Assembly: GCA_029582155.1 (NCBI GenBank)
Contig: CM055897.1
Coordinates: forward strand, 4,943,001-5,007,000
Origin: Panopea generosa
Lineage: Eukaryota > Mollusca > Bivalvia > Adapedonta > Hiatellidae
Direction of reading: 5' to 3'
Length of the DNA stretch: 64,000 bases
Positions within the stretch are counted from its first letter, which is position 1. Every line of letters begins with the position of its first letter. A program made the position numbers and the translations under genes. Positions 51,001 to 56,300 of this stretch are shown here, piece by piece. Under the pieces are notes generated by a model. It saw only the letters and a list, made by a program, of their open reading frames with translations. It did not search any database and was not told where the DNA came from.

Positions 51001-51541
51001 GAGCAAGACACTTAATCCACATATGTTTAGTACTGGTTCTAATCCGGAAGACTTGGAACATTGAAACAACTTACTTCACAATCAAAGTTAAATAAATAAG
51101 TTTAAAAACAAATGCTTAATTATGAAAATTGCAATAACAATTGCAACATCCATTTTATGTAAACAGCATGTTTTAACAACAGATGGGAGATATACCATTT
51201 TTCCATGGATTTGGAGGTTCCAAATATCCAAGAACCATGGTGTCTGCTGGAAAGCTAACATTTCTTTTTACTTTCTTTGGAACATCTCCATTTGATTCAC
51301 CATTTGGAATTTGCAAAGTGTTACTGTCATTGCAACCTAATTGTTGCTCAGCAGCCGAATCTTCAATATGATCCTTTTCTAGAGGAAGTTCACTATTGTC
51401 GATTTTATTAACAAGTGGTTTGTTTACTTCCTGTTCTGCTGCTGAAGATGGGGAGTTTTCAGAATCAGAATTTTTTCTCATTTCAAACAATTCGTGTGAC
51501 CCTAATGGGTCTGCAACAGATGAGTCATTTTCACTTTCCAT
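21000..51541 (-). CDS. PPP1R37: PPP1R37 (LRRC68): protein phosphatase 1 regulatory subunit 37, complete coding span, 11 exons
   Basis: In vertebrates PPP1R37 binds the PP1 catalytic subunit and inhibits it. The coding parts of eleven exons join in phase: 51541-51196, 38218-38121, 37407-37261, 34203-34084, 32615-32465, 29800-29655, 28828-28703, 27569-27428, 25532-25366, 24807-22746 and 21043-21000. The total is 3549 nt, 1182 aa plus stop. In order the protein has an acidic N-terminus with an RVxF PP1-docking motif (RNVSF, residues 93-97), a leucine-rich-repeat body (about 116-481) closely resembling the vertebrate protein (e.g. LNISFNK, LLDLRNN, LVLWNNQ, LALKVN), a charged coiled-coil-like stretch (482-530), and a long Asn/Asp/Glu/Ser-rich tail ending in NGLKQEL, a motif I recall from the vertebrate C-terminus. 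The first intron is 13 kb. The gene is head to head with the VRK1-like gene. Orthology is from remembered family sequence, but the phase agreement over 11 exons is strong internal support. Confidence 0.93.
21082..22132 (+). mobile_element. hAT transposon, internally deleted, with BED-finger remnant
   Basis: The ends are TAGAGGTACAATGATTCACT and the reverse complement of AGTGAATTGTTACAGCCCTA. Both fit hAT TIRs, and a perfect 8-bp duplication GTTACAAT flanks it at 21074-21081 and 22133-22140. The right subterminal part is rich in ATCGAATCGA. It sits in the last intron of PPP1R37, antisense to it. Length 1051 bp, far short of an autonomous hAT. Confidence 0.92.
21310..21720 (+). pseudogene. hAT transposase N-terminus (BED zinc finger), frameshifted and truncated
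   Basis: The ATG at 21310 gives a 102-codon frame with KVWKYFGF, the zinc ligands CKIC and HLKRKH, and an LTDFFRQ segment, i.e. a ZBED-type BED finger. After 21618 the similarity continues in another frame from 21608 (IAGYLALDMRPYSTV, then INMIKVLEPRY), the next conserved hAT block. The element is therefore frameshifted. The DDE catalytic core and dimerisation domain are missing. Inference: a non-autonomous derivative that could at most encode a DNA-binding peptide. Confidence 0.85.
22746..24807 (-). CDS. PPP1R37: PPP1R37 coding exon 10 (charged helix and long acidic tail)
   Basis: This 2062-nt exon opens at acceptor ATCTTTAG with GIKDYAEQQKRLQQDIAAIL and a Lys/Glu/Asn-rich probable coiled coil. 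About 630 residues of low-complexity, acidic, Ser/Thr/Asn-rich sequence follow, with no domain I recognise. The motif NGLKQEL is near the end (~residues 1128-1135). The preferred end is the strong donor AAATG|GTAAGG. If it is not used the frame continues to a stop at 22666-22668, giving an alternative C-terminus. Confidence 0.88.
25366..25532 (-). CDS. PPP1R37: PPP1R37 coding exon 9 (last leucine-rich repeats)
   Basis: The acceptor is TATGTTTCAG and the donor GAATCT|GTAAGT. With the carried G it gives 56 codons, including SPRLVRLDLQENEIKTAG and LMALSLALKVNESLTRLD. This segment is nearly invariant in the family and ends the LRR domain at the RDTKKES motif. Confidence 0.93.
26020..27066. mobile_element. 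Dispersed repeat, 'GGCCCAAGAGGGCC' family, with internal duplication
   Basis: It starts near AAAAGGCCCAAGAGGGCCTG and ends near TGGCCTTTGGCCAGTAGAGC. The block at 26100-26340 (GGGGCGGGGT, then CTATAGTTGGTCATCATTAC) is repeated at 26720-26970. A short deletion copy lies at 33714-33815, and interior fragments with AGTCCC..ANAGGGCCCCTATA occur at 36470-36600, 39640-40030 and 49500-49860. Non-coding; class unknown. Confidence 0.65.
27428..27569 (-). CDS. PPP1R37: PPP1R37 coding exon 8 (leucine-rich repeats)
   Basis: The acceptor is TTACCACAG and the donor TGTGAAG|GTGAGG. The 47 codons plus one base contain LETLNLGRNPITNEGI and LLKLGLSSTKVTCE, the penultimate LRR pair. A 38-bp minisatellite lies in the intron just upstream. 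Confidence 0.92.
27640..28540. repeat. 38-bp minisatellite in PPP1R37 intron (exons 7-8)
   Basis: The consensus is TAGACATGAGGAAAACACAT plus TTTAGACACAAAACTGTC. About 20 units are seen, degenerate at both edges, with truncated units and a GATAACACAT variant at the left. Confidence 0.88.
28703..28828 (-). CDS. PPP1R37: PPP1R37 coding exon 7 (leucine-rich repeats)
   Basis: The acceptor is TATATTTCAG and the donor GCCCTT|GTTAGT. Its 42 codons in phase 0 include GLGHVCTGLSEQ and LLTLVLWNNQIT, the most diagnostic PPP1R37 repeat. Confidence 0.92.
29655..29800 (-). CDS. PPP1R37: PPP1R37 coding exon 6 (leucine-rich repeats)
   Basis: The acceptor is CATTTAAG and the donor TTACAG|GTCAGT. With the carried base it gives 49 codons: VAALKMNEILKELFIGDNK, then LLKYNHKLELLDLRNNHLQ. 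This corresponds to the vertebrate 'ALKMN..L.EL...DNK...LLKFN..L.ILDLRNNH' segment. Confidence 0.92.
30118..30425 (+). mobile_element. tRNA-derived SINE, family A
   Basis: The plus-strand tRNA-like head has box A TAAGCTAAGTTGGTAGCA and box B AAGTTTGAATCCC. The body matches the copies at 15630-15922 and 37718-37955, and the 3' end is an A-rich CAAACAAACAAAACAAA tail. It lies in the intron between PPP1R37 exons 5 and 6. Confidence 0.78.
30547..31484. mobile_element. DNA transposon derivative with CTGTGAAATCA ends and TA duplication
   Basis: The left end CTGTGAAATCACTTATTTTC and right end ATTAATGATTTCACAG are inverted repeats, with further mirrored TCGTGGGTATT / GTACCCAACAAAAA sequence inside. 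TA flanks both ends (30545-30546, 31485-31486). Length 938 bp; no transposase frame seen. A TA target suggests the Tc1/mariner group. Confidence 0.78.
32465..32615 (-). CDS. PPP1R37: PPP1R37 coding exon 5 (leucine-rich repeats)
   Basis: The acceptor follows a poly-T/A tract and reads TTTTTTAAG; the donor is TATTAG|GTATGG. The 151 nt encode CLTNVDARNC and LTTLQLQNANLAGRAL, matching the 'LQYLDARN...LHLENASLSGR' region of the family. The exon ends in phase 1. A less usual AAG acceptor is used, but the phase fits exon 4. Confidence 0.9.
32655..33665. repeat. ~155-bp tandem array in PPP1R37 intron (exons 4-5)
   Basis: The landmark TCCTAGCAAGTTTCA falls at 32935, 33086, 33241, 33397 and 33553, a period of 151-156 bp. 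Units also share GGGCCATAACTC and GGTTGTAGAGAAATAGC. The left end (ATGGATGCTCCCCAAGTGAG) recurs at 38785, and the right end finishes with CACCCCTTTGGGGGAGCAT. Frames inside are by-products. Confidence 0.88.
33714..33815. mobile_element. Short deletion copy of the 26020-27066 repeat family
   Basis: AACAAGAGACCCAAGAGGGT and ACTCTACTGGCTGATAG are joined after about 40 bp to TGGCCTTTGGCAAATAGA. That is the two ends of the longer family with the middle missing. Confidence 0.55.
34084..34203 (-). CDS. PPP1R37: PPP1R37 coding exon 4 (leucine-rich repeats; acceptor copied into the 57-bp array)
   Basis: Forty codons in phase 0 begin MAVAMFEMLEYYESA and continue with LNISFNKGIGPRGW, a highly conserved LRR of PPP1R37. 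The donor AGGAAG|GTGAGT is strong. The acceptor, TGATTTCAG followed by ATGG, is the template of the tandem array that fills the upstream intron at 34204-35095. Confidence 0.92.
34204..35095. repeat. 57-bp tandem array derived from a PPP1R37 splice acceptor
   Basis: About 15 units of 57 bp directly abut PPP1R37 exon 4. Read on the minus strand, each carries CATGCTTGTACTGATTCCAG followed by ATGGCTGTAGCCATGTTTGG. This matches the true exon 4 acceptor and its first ~19 nt except for two or three substitutions. Units at about 34474 (short) and 34985 are variant. Since 57 is divisible by 3, the plus strand shows long open frames (MATAIWNQYKHVYMRLLPN repeated) that are not genes. Confidence 0.95.
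35268..36212 (+). mobile_element. Tigger/pogo-like (Tc1/mariner) transposon remnant
   Basis: The left end CAGTCAAACCTGTACTAACG and right end TTAAGACAGGTTTGACTG are the CAGTCAAACCTGT-type ends of pogo/Tigger elements, with TA duplication (35266-35267, 36213-36214). Inside, at 36030-36108, a frame starting MPPKRKCLTLDERVENVKLC is the N-terminal CENP-B-like helix-turn-helix start of Tigger transposases, cut short by a stop. Length 945 bp. It lies in the intron between PPP1R37 exons 3 and 4. Confidence 0.88.
36699..37132. repeat. 62-bp tandem array, 7 units, from a SINE-like body
   Basis: Units start at 36699, 36761, 36823, 36885, 36947, 37009 and 37071, each CAGTATAATGTGACAGGGTA then GGAAATCATACCATGTGTCT and onward, almost identical. 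The same segment occurs once in the family C element at 19470-19550. Flanks on both sides (TAGAAGCTTCCAAGCTTGG; GCACTCAGATTACTGTC) continue that element, so the amplification is internal to it. It ends ~130 bp from PPP1R37 exon 3. Confidence 0.93.
37261..37407 (-). CDS. PPP1R37: PPP1R37 coding exon 3 (leucine-rich repeats)
   Basis: The acceptor is CTTTTTCAG and the donor GATGAA|GTGTGT. The exon has 49 codons in phase 0 throughout, with the LRR-type strands YEILSLKGERLD and FRCVDLEATHLDDE. The +1 alternative at the donor would put a stop in exon 4, so the GTGTGT donor is preferred. Confidence 0.88.
37718..37955 (-). mobile_element. tRNA-derived SINE, family A, head-truncated
   Basis: The tail ATTGACTGAATATTAAGCG and body (AGACAATCAGTTAACC, TAGGATCCCGAAAG, GAGCACACCCCATCT) match 15630-15922. 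The right side stops at GGCCGAGCGGGGATTCG, so box A is lost. Confidence 0.7.
38121..38218 (-). CDS. PPP1R37: PPP1R37 coding exon 2
   Basis: The acceptor is TTTTTTGCAG and the donor CTACAG|GTAAAG. The 98 nt plus the one base carried from exon 1 give exactly 33 codons, containing the cap-helix segment WRTEDLLKAYKKSCEK and the LSKVLNQLQ that precedes the first leucine-rich repeat in the family. Confidence 0.9.
38760..39062. mobile_element. Chimeric repeat fragment
   Basis: The left two thirds match the start of the 32655 array (ATGGATGCTCCCCAAGTGAG, AGATCCTAGCTAGTT). The right end matches the end of the 6369-7111 family (CACAAAAGCTCACCTGTGAG, CAGGTGAGCTAAAAA). The join is near 38990. Confidence 0.6.
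40041..40697. mobile_element. TIR element with CCGTATATTCCCT ends and TA duplication
   Basis: CCGTATATTCCCTTATAAAC at the left is mirrored by TTAGGGAATATACGG at the right. AACGCCCCCAC words lie near both ends (two at the left, two at the right). TA flanks it at 40039-40040 and 40698-40699. Length 657 bp; no transposase seen. Confidence 0.78.
41290..44290 (+). mobile_element. Pearl-like element with ~178-bp tandem core, copy 1 (interrupted)
   Basis: A unique ~520-bp left part (41290-41811, mirrored at 52450-52757) is followed by tandem units beginning CTCAGCATCTGCAGTATATA at 41812, 41984, 42161, 42344, 42524 and 42703 (172-183 bp). Then comes a short tail with TAAATATAAATGTTTGACAC near 44240. 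The last unit is split by another transposon (42712-44116). Architecture (unique end, a few tandem core units, unique tail) recalls the bivalve pearl/Helentron-related group. That assignment is inference. Confidence 0.75.
42712..44116. mobile_element. CAGTGCTCC-ended transposon nested in the tandem core
   Basis: The ends CAGTGCTCCAAGAA and TTCTTGGAGCACTG are perfect inverted repeats, and GCATC is duplicated at 42707-42711 and 44117-44121. Removing the insert restores an intact ~180-bp unit of the host array, so the boundaries are certain. Subterminal sequence repeats TTGCCC and CTTGTC words in both orientations. No long frame; 1405 bp. A 5-bp duplication with CAG ends suggests a hAT5-like group. 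Confidence 0.9.
44543..45712 (+). mobile_element. CAGGGCTCG-ended hAT-like transposon remnant
   Basis: The ends CAGGGCTCGAATTTAA and TTAAATTCTAGCCCTG are 16-bp inverted repeats with one mismatch. GGTAT is duplicated (44538-44542, 45713-45717). Subterminal words are GCGAGT/CACTCGC at the left and GGCCAGT/CACTGGCC at the right. A short frame at 45005-45115 (MADKITSFSPFNRRLK, with KKKR and KWE at its end) looks like a decayed transposase start. Length 1170 bp. Confidence 0.87.
45765..49129. mobile_element. Unassigned 3.37-kb TIR element with scattered GTAACGTCCA words
   Basis: Perfect 25-bp terminal inverted repeats starting TGGGTAGTTCTCAG occupy 45765-45789 and 49105-49129. TA flanks both sides (45763-45764, 49130-49131). 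Inside, GTAACGTCCA or one-base variants (TGGACGTTAC, TGGATGTTAC) occur in both orientations at about 46151, 46351, 46527, 46699, 46905, 46975, 47145, 48538, 48559, 48765 and 48931. GTCGGTCAAT also occurs three times between 46160 and 46515. No transposase recognised; the frames present (46226-46513 -, 46500-46715 +) match nothing I know. Confidence 0.82.
49919..50136. mobile_element. MITE, CAGTGCTCCAGA family, copy 2
   Basis: It starts CAGTGCTCCAGATTAGC and ends TTGGATCATTG, with interior homologous to 19035-19258. AGTCA (49914-49918) and AGTCG (50137-50141) are the probable target duplication, one base diverged. The right end is more decayed than in copy 1. Confidence 0.7.
50560..50880. mobile_element. 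Fragment of the 6369-7111 repeat family
   Basis: AGATGGCCCTATATCGCTCA and CACCCAACT.AAGTAGATTA match the left end of that family, followed by degraded sub-repeats. The family's right end is absent. Confidence 0.55.
50920..51050 (+). mobile_element. SINE-like fragment
   Basis: TGTCCTTGAGCAAGACACTT, a phrase shared by several animal SINE tails, follows a degenerate tRNA-like stretch. Too decayed to class further. Confidence 0.35.
51196..51541 (-). CDS. PPP1R37: PPP1R37 coding exon 1 (start codon, PP1-docking RVxF motif)
   Basis: The ATG at 51541 opens 115 codons plus one base. The donor is AAATG|GTATAT, with GT at 51195-51194. The peptide is acidic and Ser/Asn-rich, then basic (PKKVKR), then carries NVSF, which together with the preceding Arg fits the RVxF groove-binding motif. 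Next comes LEPPNPWKN, matching the 'EP..PW' segment of vertebrate PPP1R37. The exon ends in phase 1 and joins exon 2 across 13 kb. Without splicing the frame stops seven codons later. Confidence 0.9.
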
Positions 51542-51850
51542 TTTAAAAGAATGTCATGTAATAATAATCAGCCATAGTGATAGATAAATTCATTTTTAAC
51601 AGGTAAAATTGACGTTAAATATCATGTTATGTTTATCACACTGCCACTCGTCAGATTCCATTATAATTTGCGCATGCGCGTTTTACCGATATTTGGAACC
51701 AAGAGACACTTCATTCTATTGGTCACTCATTATATTTTCAACCAATCAACAAATACCTTTTCAAGATCTTTAAGCAGTGTTTGGCGGAAGTTACAAATGA
51801 ACGGAAGTGAACATTTATTGAAAACAAACCGAAATAAAGTTACTGAAAAA
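51542..51850. promoter_or_regulatory. Putative bidirectional promoter of PPP1R37 (-) and the VRK1-like gene (+)
   Basis: The interval directly upstream of the PPP1R37 start carries several sites typical of TATA-less housekeeping bidirectional promoters. They are a perfect NRF-1 palindrome TGCGCATGCGC (51669-51679), an inverted CCAAT box ATTGG (51718-51722), a direct CCAAT (51742-51746), and two ETS-type sites GGCGGAAGT (51783-51791) and CGGAAGTG (51802-51809). The sites are seen directly. Use by both genes is inferred from the head-to-head arrangement and the absence of another such cluster before the first VRK coding exon. The VRK transcription start and untranslated first exon were not located. 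Confidence 0.6.
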
Positions 51851-52059
51851 AGGTTTATCCATTTACTCAAGCTTAACATTTAAATTATTTTGCAAAATTT
51901 AAACTGATCTGAAAATGTTTATTCCAGAAACACTCACGAGTTGGTTAATCACATGTGTTTAATATCTCCAGCAGGCCTTTCTTACACCTAGAGGAAGTGA
52001 CAAGAGGTCAATCGATGAGGTACATAGTACCATACTGCAAGACATCAGTACTGAAGGAG

Positions 52060-52757
52060 TCATTTTTTGTCTCGCTGGACGAAGGAGAAAAAGTGAGGTT
52101 AAGGTGTTGCTTTTCCGTCAACGGTGGCGGCGTCAAACATTTATATTTAGCTCCAACGTTAAGTTTTTACACTATTTCCGAACAAGTACAAGTGTTAGAA
52201 CACTCATACTTGGATCATAGTTACAACTAACACCCTGCATCACATTATATACTGCAGATGCTGAGTGTGACCTGCATTTCATGGTCCATTGGCATTGTTT
52301 GATGCTTAATTTTGCATTTACCTCCATCATTAAGTTTTTATTTTTACACTATTTCTCAATAAGAACTAGTGCTAGGACACTCATACATGGATCATAGTTA
52401 CAACTAACACCTTGCATTATATAATATATTGCTGATGCTGAATGCTTTCCTTTTTTTTAATTTATTTAAATTATCCTTTTTTTATTTAATTTTGATGTTT
52501 TTTTTTCATATTTTTGCAAATTGTGGATGTTACTAAATTCATCAAATCAAATAACTATTGTAAATAACCACTCTTTAATATATTATGGAAATTGTTATGT
52601 CATTTCTCTGTTACCACTGGATTAAAACAATAATTTTTGAGCTTTACAGATACATGTGGCCATTTTTGCCATTGTATTTTAAATTTTTTTCTCTCCCATG
52701 TGTGTATTAACGGTCAAAGCGGACACGGCCAGACATATCATTCTGCAGAATTCAGGT
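52060..52757 (-). mobile_element. Pearl-like element, copy 2 (inverted, ~1.5 core units)
   Basis: Read on the minus strand it has the same unique end (52757 to ~52450), a short core and the tail CGTCAAACATTTATATTTAG as the 41290-44290 copy. It lies in the 5' untranslated intron of the VRK1-like gene, ~300 bp from the presumed bidirectional promoter. Confidence 0.75.
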
Positions 52758-52880
52758 CTTTAAATTCCGCCAATGTCTTGTGGAACCAGCTGTCACAGAG
52801 CCTCGTCACAGCCCCCACTTTGAACACATTCATAGCTGGGATTTCGGCTACCCTGAAGATAATCACAGAGCACTGTGTTT
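52754..52880 (+). pseudogene. Non-LTR retrotransposon (LINE) C-terminal remnant
   Basis: The frame from 52748 reads EFRSLNSANVLWNQLSQSLV then TAPTLNTF. It resembles the 'FR..GP.LWNSLP..VR.APTL..FK' end of many metazoan LINE reverse-transcriptase proteins. It is a short, diverged fragment abutting the pearl-like element. Identification is by pattern only. Confidence 0.4.
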
Positions 52881-53229
52881 CTACCTGGCCTTTAAATTTT
52901 GCACTTTGGTTCCTCCCTCATATGTATATACAACTGTCTTCTGTGACTTTTTTCTGTTTGTTTTCCATTTTCCCACTAGAAATGATGTTTCCCAAACATT
53001 TTTTTAAAATTCATTATTTATGTTATTGTTAAAAATGTCTAAAAATTCAAATATGACTCAAAAAATGCTACCTAGTCCTACCTACATAAAAAAATCTAGA
53101 TCCAGGACATAGAAAACACATGATGGTATAATATGGGCTTAATTTAATTGATTAATGCAAATATATTTACTACAGTCGTCTGAAAATGTACTATCTGTAT
53201 GTATTTTGATAATTATAACTTATTTTCAG

Positions 53230-53300
53230 ATACAGAAAAAAATTCAAGTGTACTCAAGTGTGAAGAAGAATGCCCCGAGCAAAAGCTACAGCTGGAGCAG
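53230..53300 (+). CDS. VRK1: VRK1-like first coding exon (5' UTR plus 10 codons)
   Basis: The acceptor TATTTTCAG ends at 53229. The exon has 40 nt of UTR, then ATG at 53270 encoding MPRAKATAGA plus one base, and donor GAGCAG|GTATGC. An in-frame TGA at 53261-53263 just upstream fixes this ATG as the start. The peptide matches the vertebrate VRK1 N-terminus. The acceptor implies at least one upstream non-coding exon. Confidence 0.82.
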
Positions 53301-56300
53301 GTATGCTGTTGCACTTATTTTGTAGCAAAGTTGTCCTTTTGCTTCAATCATGTTGATATCATAAACCATGACAGTGTAAGTAAAAATGCATAGTTCACGA
53401 TGGTGTAAACACTTATACTCAAGTAATAGTCAAACTTGCTTAAAGAATTTATTATTAGTATATAATTGCTGTATAAGGGAAAGGTAGACAATGAATGAGT
53501 AAATGTTAATAAGTAAAGGAAACAAGGTCGGATCATTATTATAACGGTTTGAAATTTTTCAATTGTGTGAACACAATACCTTAGTCTTTTCATATATCAC
53601 CCTTGCTACATTTTGATGTAAAAAACCCGTAAGAAATACTATCTTGTCAAAACCTAGTTTGCTACTGTTCAATTATTGATATGGTACCAACTTTCGTACG
53701 AATCTATACCTAATAGATAATATCAGAAGTCTATTCTTCTATTATTATTTGTGACAAATGGCTGTGCATAATTATGTAGTAAATTTTTATTTAAACCGCC
53801 AGGTGCGTGCATGGATATTTTCAGAAATACAAAGCTATGTCTGGAATATTTATAGAGATAAATGTAAATATTGTACAATATTTTTTTGCATCGCACAACA
53901 GATTTTCATCAATATTTTGATTAGTGTTAATCAAATAACTCATAGAGGTTAATTGTGGCATTGAATTGGTATACAAGCACTATTTTATGTACATAATATA
54001 TAGAGAAAGTTTCCATTTGCACCTGTATGTGTAATTTGCCAATATAATCCCTTTTACAAAGTAACAGTGAAGCTCAACTCTGGATGCTGTATGTATCTAC
54101 ACAACTAAATAAATGGTGGTGATGCCAGTCCCTGGATGCTTTTACATGTAGCATCTGCTTAGTTACATAAATTTTGGTAAAATTCAACCCCATTGTTATT
54201 GTATCATGACTTAAATGTTAACAAATAATTTGTAAGACTTTCCTATTCTCAAATTTTCAGCTAAGAAGCCACGAGCAACCAAAGGACACAAACTAGCAGA
54301 ACAGTTTCCTAATGGAGAAATTCTGCGTGATTTGTGTAAGAAAGATTGGAGATTAGGTGATGTTATAGGTCGAGGTGGATTTGGCCTTATCTATCTGGGT
54401 GAGTACATGTGCACTGTGATTGAACAAGTATTATGCACTTTTCATCAGCATGTTTGTCTTCTATTTGATATCTTGTTCCACCTTTTTATATATATCTTTG
54501 ACTGGGATGTATCATGTTTTCACTCTGGGCGGTGGATGAGCGGATGGTATTCATTGTCCACTCAATAACTTCAGTAGTTTTTCTTGGATCTTAACCAGTT
54601 TTATACAGAATGTGCATGACTATAATATCTGGGCCAAGTTCTTAACTAGTCTGTAGTCAAAATCGAGAGTCAGCTAAATAACTCAAAGAATCTTCGTCGG
54701 ATTCTTTTCATATTTTTGCGGAATGTGTATGACTATAATTTTTATGTCAAGTTTGATAACCAGATGGTTTGGACCAGTGTCCCAAGACCCGTGACATAGA
54801 CAGAATTGCGAAAATCAAGAGATTCTGCCCAATAACTTGAATAGATGTTACCTAATTCATTTCAATTTTAACAAAATAAAAATATGTATATATGTCTAAA
54901 AGCCTATAATACATTATAGCTCAAGTTTTATAACTAACCAATACCAACCAGTATCCTGAAAGTTATGACCCTTGACTTGGTCAAAATGGCGGGAAATTTA
55001 AAGTGTTCAACTTCACTCAATAGCTTACACAGTTGTTGCCGGATTCTTTTTAAAGTTTTATACAAGATTACTTATCAATAGATTTTTTATGGGATAGAAA
55101 TCAAGCTTTGTATGTATTAATTTTGCAGACTTATGCTCTTTTGTTTAACACAAAATTCAACGAGTTAAATAACTTAACACAATGTTTGACCTAATTGTTT
55201 TTAAATTTGTTCTCCAGATTGATTATCCAATATCGGTACATTGCATAAGATTTTTATCAACATTCTCTCAATAAATCAAACAAACATTTTCTAACTCTTT
55301 TCATATTCAGATTTGTACACAAGGTTGCTTACCACCATGTATTAATTTACTTTTGAGTTTTCTCGTTTTTAAAACGTAAAAATTGCGTTTTATTCAACAT
55401 CTGCTTAATTTAGGTCTGTAGGCAATTGTATTTCAGACTTAGCATATGTTATATGAGTTTTGTTCCCTTAATTATTATAAAATTGTGTGTGTTCTGTCAA
55501 CATTGCCCATTAACTCATACAAATGTTGCGTGGTTCTTTTCAAAATGGTACACAATGTTGCTTTTCACTTTACCTTGAATGGCATTGAATTTCCACACTG
55601 CAATATAAATCATGGGTTATGCTTTTTTTTATGTTCTCAGGCTGAGGACGGAAAATGGTTTCCACTTGTTAACTTTAGTTTCATTAAAGATATTTTGATG
55701 ATATATTTTATATGGATGCATGAAAAGGAAGTTTGTGATTGGTTTTGAGGTAAATCAGGCTATTGTTACTATCGGTATGTAATAGTAGAAAAACAGTTTC
55801 TGCATAAGAATTTTATTTCCTTAAAATCAGGTGTGAAATTTTATGGGTAGGTTCATATTTAGGAAGACTGGAATTGGTTTTAAGATTAATTGGGTCATTG
55901 TCACCATATAACTTCAGGAAATGTGTTGGTAGTTTGTATACAAAATTAAAGTTGAAGGGAAACACTCATGATTATAACTGATATATGGTTTTTAGTTTTG
56001 ATGGGCATATACTGACTATTTTGCACCCTTGTTATCTGGTTGGATGGGCTTATGATGGATGGTATTCAACTTTTTTATTTTTATATACAATTCAACAATT
56101 CTTTTTTTCTTGATAGCTTCTGACAAAGACACAGCTAAAGTAGGACCAGATGCACAGTTTGTTGTGAAGATAGTGAGTATGGTATATTAGTGATTCCAAA
56201 TTACATACATATACATTTACAAATACAGTCCAAACTGTATAAGCAGTCACCTCTATTAAGCAGACACTTGTCTTAAACAGCCACATTTGTTATTTCCCAT

